A stretch of DNA of 64,000 bases from Pyropia haitanensis (GCA_008729055.1 SDUX01000006.1:1807501-1871500), one strand, 5' to 3'; shown: positions 41,266-52,086, numbered from the stretch's first letter. Numbers and translations are program-made. The notes: generated from the sequence alone by a model not told the origin.

Positions 41266-43875
41266 GCTACCGCCGCCGCCGCCGGCCGCGGCCGCGCGGG
41301 GCGTGGCGGGGTTAGGTGCCTCCTCCGCCGCCGTGGGTGGTGCTGCCGCCGCGGGCGTGGGGGTGGCCGCCGCGCCCGGGGCGGGCGGTACATCGCCGAC
41401 CGACGAGCCATTGTCGAGGAGGTAGGCGCCGTCAAACATCGGCACGTACGCCTCAAAGTTGGCCGAGAAGAGCTGGTGGCTGGCCAGCTGCGCGCGCAGC
41501 GGCACGCCCCGGCCCGACGTCATCATGCGCACCATGCCGCGCTGTACCGCCACCTCCGCGTCCACCGTCACGCCGACCATCTCCACGTGGTACGGCACCG
41601 CCCGCTCCGCCCGCACGCCCGCCACCTCCCAGTAGACGGGCGGACCGCTGCCGTCGCCGTCGCCGGGGCCGCGGCGGTACAAGTGCGCCGTGTCGCGGAT
41701 CATGGCGAGCGTCTGCTCGACAAACGGCCGCCACGCCATGGTGCCGTCAAACACCACGTCCCGCCGGTCCATGACGGCGCGGAGGAAGAGCTCCTCCGCC
41801 GCCGCTACCGACTCGTTGTGTACCATCCGCGCGGCGGCGGGGGTGACGCCGCGGAGAGCGATGAACAGGGGGTCCACCTCCTTGAGGTTGTCCGCCTCCA
41901 CCACCACCACCCGGTTGCCGTAGCGCGCCCAAAAGGGGGAGCCCCGGATGCGCGCAACCGCCGACGTCTTGCCGGCGCCCATGCCGCCACCCAAGAATAT
42001 GATCACGGGAGGGGGGGTGTCTGGGCCCGCCTTGCGCGCGGGCGGCGGCGGCGGCGTCGGCGCCGGCATCGGACACGAGAGCGCGTTGGCGTCACAGGGG
42101 GGGGAGCTCGCGTTGGCGAGCGACCGTCGGATCTCCGATTGTATCGCCTTTTCGCGGTCCCGCAGGAGCGCCTGCAGCTCGTCAATGCCCTGCTTCCGCA
42201 GCAGCTGCGTCCAGGTGGCGCCCATCGGGCTGGGCGGCTCGCCGAGCGTGCGCGTCAGCGCCGCGCCGGGGGACTCGCCCACCGTCGTCACGTCGCCGGT
42301 GGTCGCGGCCACCGCCGCGTCCGTCGCGTCCGGGTCCCGCCCCTCCGCCTCGTCCTCCTCCACCGCCTCCTTGACCAGCACGGGCGTGCCGCCGGTGGCG
42401 GCGCCCGCGCCGTCGGTGGTGGTGGCAAACGCGACCAGCGACGCGGCGGTGCGCGGCGCGTTGCGCGGGCGCCACGCGAGGAGGACGCCCTGGTGGAACA
42501 GCGCCACCTGCGGGTACGCGGTGACGCCGTACCGCACGCGCAGCGCCGGCAGCTGGGGCCCGTCGATTGACGCAAACGTGACGCGGCCGGCGAGACTGTC
42601 CGCCGCCGCCGCAAAGTGCGGCGCTACCGCCGCGCACTCGGAGCAGTACTGCGCAAACCACTTGACGACCACCGGCCGGGGGGAGTGCAGCACCGCCGAC
42701 GCAAAATGCGCTTCTGAACGGATAACCACCACGCTGCCCGCGTCCACCGACGTCGCCGGCGGGGGGGAGGCCATTGACATGGCCGCCGCCGCCGCCGTGA
42801 CCGCCGCGCGCGCCGCCGCCGCGGAGGCGGCGCGTGCTGGTCCCGCTGCTGCCGGGAGCGGCGGCGGCGATCCGCCACACGTCCGCCCGTTGGTCGTCGG
42901 TCCCGCGTCGGCGGCACGCATCGCGGGGTCGCCCGGGTCAGCCGGGATCACCAGCACCGGCGGGTCCCCCCCCGCGTCGGACAGGGAGGCGGAGCTGTCC
43001 CCAGCCGATACCAGCGACACCGAGTCAGACGACGCCGACGACGCGGCCGACACCGAGGACGGATCCGACGGAGGGGCCGACAGCGGGTCCACGCCGCTAC
43101 CGCTACTGCCGCCCCCATCGCCGCCGCCACCGGCGCGGTGCCGCGGGTAGCCCCGGCGGACCGCCTCGAGGCTGGGCAGGTTGGCGGCCACCACCTCGGG
43201 CACCAGGTCCCAGCAGGTGCTAAAGTACGCGTGCACCGCGTCCTCCACCACAAAAACCCACCGGGCGGCCAGCACCTCGGCATCCTCCGCCGGTGGGTCG
43301 GCCGGCTCTACCGCACCCGACGACGACGACGACGGCTGCGGTGGCAACGTGCCCCCAGCCGACGCGCCCTCGGTCGACGCACCGTGCCTCGCCTGCGGGC
43401 TGGCGCCGCCAAAGCCCAGCACGCCCTGCCGCACCAGGACGTGCAGGCGGCTCGCGTCGACCCCCCCGTCAAAGCGGAACAGGTAGAGCGCGCACGCGTC
43501 CTCGAGCACCCCCGCCGTGGCCGGCGGCAGCGGCCGCCGCCCGAGCAGCGTGTCCGCCCGCACCCGCCGCGACGCAAACACCGCAAACGACAGGATCGGC
43601 CCGGCCGCGCCGCCGTCCCGGATGGCCACGCACGGCGACGCCGCGGGCGCGGCGGCGGCGGCTGCCGCGGGCTCAGCGGCACTGACGGCGGCGGCCGGTA
43701 GGCGTGCCGTCGCCACGGGCGCCGACGGCTCGGACACCAGCGACGCGGACGGCGTCAGCGCCGACGCGGCCTCCGCGGCCAGGCCGGGCGGCCGGCAGCC
43801 CGGTGCGGCCGTCGGGGGCGGCGGCGGCAAAGGCGCCCGCGATGGCGGTGTCGCCGTCGCAGCGGGGGCCCCCAT
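40966..43875 (-). CDS. Thioredoxin-domain / zeta-type P-loop kinase fusion protein
   Basis: Predicted 969 residues from the chosen start at 43875; the frame stays open upstream to 45087, so the N-terminus is unsure. An N-terminal region of unknown fold (about residues 85-245) includes LEDACALYLFRFDGGVD and VEDAVHAYFSTCWDLVPEVV. A Ser/Asp-rich linker follows. Residues ~380-480 form a thioredoxin fold with redox centre WFAQYCSECAAVAP (C411, C414) and the cis-proline segment VTAYPQVALF. Residues ~625-830 resemble the zeta-toxin/UDP-GlcNAc-kinase-like P-loop family: Walker A GGGMGAGKTS, an acidic DNLKEVDP block, HNESVAAAEELFLRAV, DVVFDGTMAW, and a basic lid RGMVRMMTSGR. Eukaryotic members are predicted kinases of unknown substrate, not toxins in this context. 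A Gly/Asp/His repeat and a conserved-looking 50-residue tail end the protein. The domain combination looks unusual. Confidence 0.85.
41146..41250. repeat. Short tandem repeats encoding Gly/His/Asp
   Basis: 9-base GCCGCCGTG-type units followed by GTCGTCGCC-type units encode HGG and DDGG repeats in the fusion protein's C-terminal linker. Confidence 0.8.
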
Positions 43876-45555
43876 CGTGTCGGCGTGCACCCGCGGCGTG
43901 CCGGCCGACGGCGACGGCGGCGAGGCGCGTTGCGGGGAGCCGCCGCTGGCGGGCGCCGCCCCCGCCGCCGTCGGGGTGGTACCCGCCGCTCGTGGCGGCC
44001 GCCGGCGGGCCACCCCGCGGGCCGCCCCCCCCCCCGCCCTCGTTGCGGCGGCAACGCCGCGGCGCCGTCGCCGGCGCGCCGCCACTCGGCGTCGGCGCCG
44101 CGGCCGGCGGGGGCGCGCGCGGCGCCGGCCGACGGGGCGGGCGGTGGCCGCGGCGGCGGCGGCGATGGCGGTGGCGGCGGCGCCCCGGCGGCCCGCCAAA
44201 CGCCGCCAACGGGCGGCGGCGGTGGTGGTGGCAGCGGCGACAGCGGTGGCGGCAGCGGCGGCGGCAGCGCCGGTGGTGGGAGCGCCGGCCGCGACGCGCC
44301 GCGAGCGGGCGGCGTCGGACCTACCACAGCCGGCCCCGCCGCGCGCCGCCGCCGGCGGCGTGGCGACGGCGCGCCCGCCGCGGCGGCGGCGGCGGCGGCG
44401 GCGGCAGCCGCCCGGGGGGGGGCGGCCCCCAGGGCCGCGGCGCGGGGGGCGGCGCAAACGCGGCAACGGCGTCGCCGCGGCGGCGTGGCGCATAACCGCT
44501 CCCAGCGGCGGTGCGCGCCGCGGCGGCAGCGGGGTGGGGGGAGCACCGAGGGGGGGGATGCGCAGAGGCCCTTGGGGGCGGCACCGGGGGCGGAAGGGGG
44601 CGGGTGGAAGGCGGCGGCCGCGGCACGACGCCGGCGGCGCCAGGCGGCGGTGGCGGCGGCGGCCGTGGCCCGCGGCGGGCGCCAGTGGTGCCTGCCACGG
44701 CGGCGGTGTCGGTGACGGGGGTGGCGGTGACGGGGATGGCCGCAGGGGGGGCGGCCGCGGCAGTGACACGGGCGGTGGCGGCGGTGGCGGCGGTGGCGGC
44801 GGCGGCGGCGGCGGGGGTGGTGGGGGGGACGGCGGCGGCCATGCCGCGGGTGGGCGCCGCGTCCCCGACACGGGCCGCGGCTCATGAGCCGCCGCCGCAG
44901 TGGGGGGCGTGGCCGCCGCCGCGGGGATGCGGTGGCGCGGGGGGGGGCGCGCGGAGAAAATGAAACTGCGCGTGGCCGCGGTTGCGCTGGCGGTCGGGGC
45001 TGGAGCGGCGGCGGACGCGGGTCGTGCGGGGGCGGTCTCGGCGGCACCGGCAGCGGTTTCCGGTGTGGTCGGTGGCCTGACAGCCAAAAAAGGACCGGGC
45101 GTAGGCGCGTGCAGGCGGCTGGTTGGTGCGCCTGGCTCGGAACGCGTGTTCTATGGCGTGTGTTTTTTTTTTCATCACGGTGTGTGCACCAACCAGCGTC
45201 GCGCACGGCGTCCCGGCGCGTATCTGCGTACGGTCCATATTCTGGGCGCCGCACGAGGATAGATTCAGGCGCACTCATCGCCACACTAACTAGTAGCCCC
45301 CACCCTTTCTGTCTCGCTTTCGAATGCAGAGCGCGGTCATGGCTGTGCCCAGCTCGGGTCGGGGTCTTGGCGTTGATTCGTCAACAACTCCCATGACACA
45401 CGCCACCAATTACAACAGCTGGTCGGGGGAGAAGACGGAGGGCGCGATCGCCGAGCGGCCTTGCCCACAACCGCCCACCACCGTGTGGGCGCCGCTCGGG
45501 TCGCGGTGCCCTCCGCCTCCACACCCCCTCCCCTCCGCCCCTCTTTCCCAGCGAC
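43876..45555. other. Divergent intergenic region with possible upstream coding sequence
   Basis: This lies between the fusion gene (-) and the HIBCH gene (+). Low-complexity Ala/Pro/Arg frames fill both strands. Part of 43876-45087 could be an N-terminal extension of the fusion protein, since the frame has no stop. No domain is seen. 45150-45350 is less G+C-rich and may be promoter DNA. A C/T-rich leader at 45505-45552 precedes the HIBCH start. Confidence 0.45.
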
Positions 45556-47161
45556 ATGTTTCGCACCCCGTCCTTGCGCTTTGCGCGGCGGCTTTCCACC
45601 TCCTCTGCCTGGGCGCCTCCATCCCCGGCTGCGGACCTGCTGGGGCCGCCCCGCCGCCCGGCCGCGGCGGGCGTCGCCGTCGCCCCTGCCCCCGTCCTCC
45701 GCCCGCGGCACGCTGCGGCGGCGGCGGCGGCGGCGGCGCGGGGCGGCGCGCGGGGGCGGGTAGCCATGCGCGGGGCGGCGTCTACCCCCCCCCCCCCCCG
45801 GCTGTCCCGTCTGCCTGCTTTGCGGTCGCCCCCGACGGGGCCGTCTCGTTTGACCCCGCCGCGGCCGGGGAGATCCTCGAGGGCCGCCCCGCCGCCGCGT
45901 CGACGGCGCGGACGCTGGTGCTCAACCGGCCGGGGGTGCTGAATTCGCTCAACGCGACGATGGTCACCGCCCTCCGCTCGCGGCTGCTCGCGTACGAGGC
46001 GGCCAGCCCGCCGGGGGTGGGCGTCGTCTTCCTCCGCGGCGCCGGCCGCGCCTACTGTGCTGGTGGGGATTTGCGGGAACTGTACGCTGCGGGCGCAGGT
46101 GGTGGTGGTGAGGGTGGTGGTGGGAGTGGGGGTGGCGGCAACGCCGCCGCCCGCCTGGCCGCGGCCGAAGCCTTTTTCCGCGCCGAGTACGAGCTCAACT
46201 ACGTGCTCGCCACGCTCGGCGGCGGCGTGCTGCCGGTCGCCCTGCTCGACGGCATCGTCATGGGCGGCGGCGTCGGCGTGTCGGTCCACGCGCCGTTCCG
46301 GGTCGCCACCGAGCGGGTGGTGCTGGCCATGCCCGAGGCCGCCATCGGCCTCCACCCGGATGTCGGCGCGAGCTACCTGCTCGGCCGCCTGCCAGGGCGG
46401 ACGGGCGAGTGGATGGCCGCGACGGGCGCGCGCCTGACCGGCGCGCAGGCGGTGGCGGTGGGGCTCGCGACGCACCTCGTCCCGTCGGGGCGGCTGGCCG
46501 ACCTCGTCGCCCGCATCGAGGCGGTGTCGCCGACCCGGCGGGTGGCGGTGGAGGCGGAGCTGGCCGCGTTTGCCGAGGCCACCGCCCCGTCCTTGGGGGG
46601 GGGAGGGCCGACGCCGACGCCCGCCGCCGGGCGGCCTTCCCGCATGCCGCCGCGATGGACGAGGCGTTTGGCGCAGAGACGGTGGAGGAGACGGTCGCCA
46701 CGCTCGACGCGTGGGCGGCGGCGGGTGGTGGCGGCGGCGGCGGCGGCGACGGCGGCGACGGCGACAATGGCGCGGCGGGCTCCCGCGCCGCCTGGGCGGC
46801 CGAGACGCTCCGGCAGCTGGCCGTCGGCTCCCCCTTTAGCATCAAGCTGGGCGTCGCGTCGGTGCGCGCGGGCCGCGCCGAGTCCCTCCGCGCGTGCCTC
46901 GTGCGGGAGCACGCCATGTCCGTGCGCTGCGCGGCGGGGGCGGACGTGTGGGAGGGCATCCGCGCGGCGCTGGTGGACAAGGACCGCGCCCCGCGGTGGG
47001 CGGCCGGCCGCCTCGCGGACGTGGCCGACGCGGACGTGGCCGCGTTTATGCGCCCGCTGGCTGCCGAGGAGGGCGCGCCGCCGCTGCACCTGGAGCCGCG
47101 GGGGGCGGATGTGTATTTGGACCGGCCAAAGGGGAGGGGCGCCGGCCGCGGCCGACTGTAG
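45556..47161 (+). CDS. HIBCH: 3-hydroxyisobutyryl-CoA hydrolase, mitochondrial; two apparent frame breaks
   Basis: HIBCH removes CoA from 3-hydroxyisobutyryl-CoA in mitochondrial valine breakdown. The start MFRTPSLRFARRLSTSSAW is a textbook mitochondrial presequence. After a poly-C run at 45786-45800 the homology continues in another frame: VLNRPGVLNSLNATMV, then GAGRAYCAGGDLREL (oxyanion-hole region), GIVMGGGVGVSVHAPFRVA and AMPEAAIGLHPDVGASYLL, which distinguishes HIBCH from ordinary enoyl-CoA hydratases. After a poly-G run at about 46595-46603 the C-terminal domain continues in a third frame: SPFSIKLGVASVRAGRAESL, ECH_2-type CLVREHAMSVRCAAG and VWEGIRAALVDKDRAPRW. Both breaks are consistent with one missing base each in a homopolymer, so the gene is probably intact in the organism. 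A Gly-rich insert sits after LRELYAAG. No intron is needed. Confidence 0.88.
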
Positions 47162-47749
47162 AGAGGCGACAAGGGGGGGGGGGGGGGGGGGGGGGGGCCG
47201 GTCGGACGACGGGCGATGTGGAGGGGGACAGGGCTGCAGCGCTGGAGGGTTGCCAGGGGTGGCGGCGGGCGGCAGCGCTGCCCTCGGGGTGCGCCGATGG
47301 CAGGGGAGGTGGGACCTGGCGGGGGGCGGCCCAGCGCGCGGGCGAAGAAAAGGCGCGGCGGCCGGCGGCCGACGCCAAAGGGTGTCCTCCCTCCCCTTTG
47401 CTCTGTGTGCCGCCTCTGCCCCGCTCCTCAGCTGCAGCGCGTGGCGCCGCCTCCGCGTCGCCATTGCCACTTGCGTATCGCGCTCGCGGTCCCGCCCGCC
47501 CGCGACGCTGCAGTGGGGGCTCTTGCCCGCGATCCGGCCGCGGATCAGCGGCGCCACGTGGACGGGCTCCGCAGCCAGCGGCGGCAGCGACCAGTCCCGT
47601 CGACCCGCCGCCGGCCAGCCCACCACCCCGGCCGACGGCGCTGCCGCGCCCGCCCCCCCCCCCCCCCCACCCCCCCGCCGCCGTCGCCGCCGCCGCCGCC
47701 GAGCTCCGGCAGCCGCCACGGCGTGCCGCCCAAAAGTGGCACCGTGACC
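47162..47749. other. Short intergenic region HIBCH-DTD
   Basis: It begins with a long poly-G run at 47174-47197. The remainder is G+C-rich with C/T-rich blocks (47385-47415, 47650-47675) before the DTD start. No gene is seen. Confidence 0.55.
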
Positions 47750-49558
47750 ATGCGCGCCGTCGTGCAGCGGGTCGCCCAAGCGTCCGTTACCGGCGGCGGC
47801 AAGACCGCCGCGATTGGGAGAGGTACGTACGTCCGCGGATGGGGGCCGGGGGGGTGAGCGGGGGGGGGGGGGGGGCGGCTCAGCAAGGGGATGATGGTGG
47901 GGGAGGGGGGGAGGGGAGGGGGGAGGGGGGGGGGTGGGGTGGCCGCTCCCGCCGCTGTGGTCGTCCTCGTCTCTGGGCACGGGCGGGGAGGCCCGCCGCG
48001 GGCGGGGAGGCCCGCCGCGGGCGGGGAGGCCCGCCGCGGGCGGGGAGGCCGGCGGCGGCGGCTGACGCGCTCGCCGTGGCCGCGGCGCGGCGCGCGCCGC
48101 TTTGTTTTTTTTTTTTTGTTTTTTTTGGCTGCCCGCGGCTGCTGCGCCAGGCCTCTGCGTGCTCGTTGGCTTTGCCCAGGATGACGCCGCCGCCGACGTG
48201 GACCATGTGTACGTGCGCCTGCCCTACGCCGCCGCCGCGCGCGCCTCTGCCTCCCGCCTCCCGTCCCCGCTCCCGCGCTCCGCCCCTGTCGGCTGTGTGT
48301 CCCGCTCGGTGGGGGGCGCCCAGGCCCAGCCGCTCCCCTGTCGCCCGTTGCATTCTGTTCCGTCGAGGGGGAAGGGGGACGCGACCGCCCCCTGTGACGG
48401 ACCCCGCGGGCATTGTCGGCGAGCTCGACGGGGGGAGCTCCCCCGCCGGCTGCGCCTGACGCCGCGGTGGCCTGACGCCCGCCCGCTTGTCCGCGGTGCT
48501 GTTGTGGTTTGGGAGCGTGCTCTCCCCCCGCCCCCTACCGCCTCTTGGTCTGTGTCTTCCCCGCGCCCCCCCTCTTCCGACCCCCGTGCTCCCCCCCGCG
48601 ACGCGCAGGATTAAAAAGCTGCTCTCCCTCCGCGTCTTTGACGGTGCCGCCACGGCGCACGGCGGTGGTGGCGGCGTCGCCGACGGCGGCGGCGACGGCC
48701 ACGGCGACGCGGCGGGGCGAACCCCGCCGGCGCAGCGGTGGGCGTCGAGCGTCGTGGACAGCCAGGGGGAAATCCTGCTCGGTGCGTTTGGGCGGCGCCC
48801 CGCCCGTCGCCGCCACCCTTTGTTTGTTGTGCGTGCGCGGCTGTCCCGCCCCCGTGTGGGTGGCCGCCCCCGTCCTTTGTGTGCGGCGTGGGCGCTGGTG
48901 GTGTGGCGCTTGTGCGGCCCCGTGCTGGGGTGTCACGGCACGTCGGCCCGCCCGGCGACGGGTCCGCTGCGCGCCCGGCAGCGGCCACTGACCGTGGCGG
49001 TGTCGTGCTCGCCCCGCTGCGTCCGTTTGCGCCGTTGCGTGCTTGTTGAGCCCCTATCGCTGCCTGCCCCTCCCTCGCCCCCCCTCTCCCTCCCCTCCCG
49101 CTGACCTCCACAGTATCTCAATTCACCTTGCACGCGGTGTACAAGGGGTCCAAGGCTTCGTTCCACCGGGCCATGCCCGGCACGGAGAGCGAGGCCATGT
49201 TCTACGGTCTCGCCGCGGAGCTCAAGAGGCAGTATTCTCCCTCGGCTGTGAAGGGTAAGGGACAGGCGGCGAGTCGAACGGGTGGCCCAGTTAGGGACCC
49301 TGCTGCGCTTGTCCCCCCCCCCCCCGACAACGTGCGTCTGCCTGCCTGCTTGCCGGAGGACCTATTCCCCCACATCCTCACCCTCTTGCGCAACAAAACT
49401 GACCAGACTGGGGGCTATGGTTGCTGTTACTTCTTGTGTCACCTTGCTTTGTCACCCTCCCAACAGAGTGCGTCTTTGGGAGCATGATGAACGTGAGCCT
49501 AGTCAACGTAGGACCCGTTACACTCATCATCGACAGCAAGCAGCCCAAGGGCGGCTGA
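47750..49558 (+). CDS. DTD1: D-aminoacyl-tRNA deacylase (DTD), five exons
   Basis: Exons 47750-47822, 48151-48208, 48609-48781, 49114-49254 and 49467-49558 join without a stop to 178 residues. DTD hydrolyses D-amino acids (and mischarged Gly) from tRNA, a cytosolic proofreading step. The start MRAVVQRVAQASVT matches the family. Exon 2 supplies GLCVLVGFAQDD, exon 3 IKKLLSLRVFDG and VVDSQGEIL, exon 4 the catalytic SQFTLHA followed by KASFHRAMPG, and exon 5 the Gly-cisPro motif NVGPVTLIID. Donors are GTACGT, GTACGT, GTGCGT and GTAAGG; acceptors are CCAG, GCAG, ACAG and ACAG. Phase agreement at all four junctions supports the model. Exon 3 carries a Gly/Asp/His-rich insertion of about 25 residues between LRVFDG and the QRWASSVVD strand, making the protein longer than the usual ~150. 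Confidence 0.9.
47981..48050. repeat. 19-base minisatellite in DTD intron 1
   Basis: Three full copies and one partial copy of a 19-base unit start at 47981, 48000, 48019 and 48038. Each unit has the self-complementary arms GGCGGG and CCCGCC, so the transcript could form stacked hairpins. Confidence 0.85.
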
Positions 49559-50559
49559 TGCGCTCGGCGCTTCCGTTTGTCGCGCGCCCTCTGGGAGCGC
49601 TCCTGGCTGGTCGTCGCACCGGGCGGACGCACGCCGCGCCCGGTGGCGATGCACCCATCGTTGTCGCGGGCACGGAAAGTAGAGTTTGTGGAGGCCGCAA
49701 CGACCGCGCGGCTCTGGCGTGCCCCTTGTGCACGGCAGTGGCGCCGAGCCGGGCGGCTGGGGAAGGAGGCTCGTCGCCCCGTCGCTGCCATCCTCGCGGA
49801 GCGCGAGTACGCACCCGCCCACGGCCGCGTGCGTGGTCGTGGCCGCCGCAGCCTGTTCCGGTGGAGATCGATCTCGATGTTCCACTCCTCTCCTGACTGG
49901 TCATTGCTCACCACCCACCTGAAGCCTCTTGTGGCACCCACACCCCGTGCCAACAAAACCCAGATCATATTTCGGAATAGTGAACGCGGTTGTACTGTAA
50001 TGGCGAATTCGCCATGTCGCTTGTTCGCGGCACGTGGCCCCCCACCCCGCCGCGCTATCTCCGCCGCAAAGGCGACCGCCCCCTTCCACCCTGCGGTGGA
50101 CCAGACGCGCCCACGACCACCAACGATCCGGTTGGGCGTGCGCCGCTTCAACCCCCCCCCACCGCCTACACCCGCCGCTCTTGGTTACACCCCCCCCTCA
50201 TCTCATCTGCTTGACCGGCGCGGCTGCCGGTTCCTCCTTTGGTGCCCCCCGGCGTGGCAGGGGCTGCCAACAAGCGGGAACCGCCCCCGTGGGGTGTCCA
50301 CCCGACCGACGACGTGGACGTTCCCCCGACCAACGACTGCGCGTGGTCCACTCTGTGCGGCCAACGCCGTGGACCGACGACGCTCGCGGACCGCAACTTC
50401 CGCCCCCCCCCCACCGACCTGACTCTTCGCATTTACACACCACACCTCCTCTGCGTTCGTGCCCCTTCCCCGCCCGTTGCCCTCCCCCCCCACCCCCCCC
50501 CCCCCCCTCCTGACCCCACGGGCGTCTTCCTCTCCCGTCCCCTGCGGCCTCCGCTCGCG
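49559..50559. other. Intergenic DTD to RseP-like gene
   Basis: The 3' region of DTD is followed by a moderately A+T-rich stretch (49860-50010) and then the C/T-rich leader (about 50455-50545) of the protease gene. The 281-residue plus-strand frame in between has no domain. Confidence 0.5.
50455..50545 (+). promoter_or_regulatory. Pyrimidine-rich leader of RseP-like gene
   Basis: A long C/T tract, including poly-C at 50486-50508, ends shortly before the start codon. It parallels the leaders of Rab GDI and CDO. A role in initiation is inferred from position only. Confidence 0.35.
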
Positions 50560-52086
50560 ATGCATCGCGACGGCCGCCGTAGCGGCGCCATGGCCCCCGC
50601 GTTTGCGCCACCATTAGGCGCCGCGCGGCTCGCGCCCGCCGCCGTCGGCTCGTCGGCGTCTGCGTTTGGCGGCTCGGCGGCGGCGGCGGGCTTCCTCGCC
50701 CCCCCCGCGGCGGTTCCGTGCTGCCGCCGCCGCCGCCCGCGGGGCCCGCCGCTGCCGCTGCCGCTGCCCGCCGTGGCGGTGCCGCCCCCGCCCCGCACCG
50801 CGGCCGTGCCCGCCGCGTCGCTGCTGCCGCTGCCGTCCTTCCCCGCGCTTGCCGCGGCGCTCGACTCGTCAGCGCCCGCCCTCGCGGCGGCGGTGACCAA
50901 CTCGGTGACGTCGCTGGCGAGCGGCGTCACCGGCCTCGCCGTCCTCGCGTTCATCATTGTCGTCCACGAGGCGGGCCACTTCGCGGCGGCCCGCGCGCAG
51001 GGCATCCGCGTCAAGAACTTTTCCATTGGCTTTGGGCCGGCGCTCCTCTCCTTTACGCCCCCCGGCTCTGAGACGGAGTTTACGCTCCGCGCCCTCCCGC
51101 TGGGCGGCTACGTCGCCTTCCCCGACACGACCGTCGTGGACGAGGAGACGGGGGAGGAGACCGAGTCGACCGACGCGGACTTGCTGCAGAACCGGCCGCT
51201 GCTCGACCGCGCCCTCGTGCTGTCGGCGGGGGTGGCGGCCAACATTGTGCTCGCCTACGCGGCGGTGCTGCTGTCGGTCACCACCGCGGGGGTGCCCGTC
51301 TTTGACCTCCACCCGGGGGTGGTGGTGTCGGCGCTGGCCGACCCGGTCGGTGCGGGCGCCCGTTCGGGCATCCGCGCCGGCGATGTGATCCTGAGCCTCG
51401 ACGGCACCAAGGTGCCGGTGACGATGGACAGCGCCAGCTCGGTCGCGACGGCCATCCGCTCGTCGGGCGGACGGCCGCTGACGTTTGAGGTGCTCCGCGG
51501 GCCGGGCCATGTGCGCGCTGCGGGCGCGCCGGCGGCGGTGGTGGGCGGCGACGCGCTCGTCGAGACGGTGCGGGTGCAGCCGTCGTGCTGCGCGCCCGAC
51601 GGGTCGGCCGCGATGGGGGTGCAGCTGTCGCCCAATGCGAGCGTGTCGCGGGTGCGGCCGCCCGCGTCGCGGACGCTGGGCGTGGCCAACGCGGAGTTTG
51701 GACGCCTCGTCAAGCAGACGATTGGCGGCCTGTCGGCGGTGTTTGGCAACTTTAAGGAGGCGAGCGGCAACCTGTCGGGCCCGGTTGGGGTGGTGTCGAT
51801 TGGCGCCCAGCTGGCGCGCGACGACTCGGTGGCGCTCCTCACGTTTGCGGCGGTCATCTCGCTCAACCTGGCGGTCATGAACTCGCTGCCGCTGCCCGCG
51901 TTGGACGGGGGGCAGCTCGCGTTTTTGGTGGTGGAGGCGGTCCGCGGCAAGGCGGTGTCGACCAAGGTGCAGGAGCGGGTCAACCAGACGGCGCTGCTGA
52001 TGTTTGTGGCGCTGTCGGGGGTGCTGTTTTTGGGCGACCTGGAGAAGCTCAACATTTTGGGGGCGATCAGCCAGCTTTTTGGGTGA
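50560..52086 (+). CDS. RseP/EcfE-type site-2 metalloprotease, probably plastid-targeted
   Basis: Predicted 508-residue intramembrane zinc protease with a PDZ domain. The N-terminal ~110 residues are Ala/Arg/Pro-rich with few acids and look like a transit peptide. A membrane segment then carries HEAGH (H136-H140), the zinc-binding HExxH. RVKNFSIGFGP and LPLGGYVAF follow as in bacterial RseP. A second membrane segment (LVLSAGVAANIVLAYAAVLL) and a PDZ domain with SGIRAGDVILSLDG occupy the middle. The third zinc ligand lies in NSLPLPALDGGQL near residue 445, followed by a last membrane segment (LLMFVALSGVLFLGDL). Plant homologues (ARASP/VIR3 type) act in the chloroplast inner envelope or thylakoid. 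Targeting here is inferred. The gene is intronless. An alternative start lies at 50590. Confidence 0.93.
   Translation: MHRDGRRSGAMAPAFAPPLGAARLAPAAVGSSASAFGGSAAAAGFLAPPAAVPCCRRRRPRGPPLPLPLPAVAVPPPPRTAAVPAASLLPLPSFPALAAALDSSAPALAAAVTNSVTSLASGVTGLAVLAFIIVVHEAGHFAAARAQGIRVKNFSIGFGPALLSFTPPGSETEFTLRALPLGGYVAFPDTTVVDEETGEETESTDADLLQNRPLLDRALVLSAGVAANIVLAYAAVLLSVTTAGVPVFDLHPGVVVSALADPVGAGARSGIRAGDVILSLDGTKVPVTMDSASSVATAIRSSGGRPLTFEVLRGPGHVRAAGAPAAVVGGDALVETVRVQPSCCAPDGSAAMGVQLSPNASVSRVRPPASRTLGVANAEFGRLVKQTIGGLSAVFGNFKEASGNLSGPVGVVSIGAQLARDDSVALLTFAAVISLNLAVMNSLPLPALDGGQLAFLVVEAVRGKAVSTKVQERVNQTALLMFVALSGVLFLGDLEKLNILGAISQLFG

Noticed and set aside
41400..42000. Zeta-type kinase domain as a bacterial toxin-antitoxin system
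   Set aside because: No antitoxin gene is adjacent, and the domain is embedded in a large multidomain eukaryotic protein, so it is described only as a predicted kinase.
43517..44887. 456-codon plus-strand open frame opposite the thioredoxin/kinase gene
   Set aside because: It is the antisense of a region with better protein character on the minus strand, and it is Arg/Ala low complexity throughout.
46373..47980. 535-codon minus-strand open frame across HIBCH
   Set aside because: It overlaps conserved HIBCH sequence on the other strand and shows no domain; it reflects absence of stop codons in G+C-rich DNA.
47981..48050. Regularly spaced repeats as a CRISPR array
   Set aside because: The units are directly adjacent with no spacers and lie in a eukaryotic intron, so they are a minisatellite.
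49255..49330. tRNA-like T-loop (GTTCGACTC on the minus strand) in DTD intron 4
   Set aside because: The flanking bases do not form the T stem, and no acceptor or anticodon arm can be drawn.
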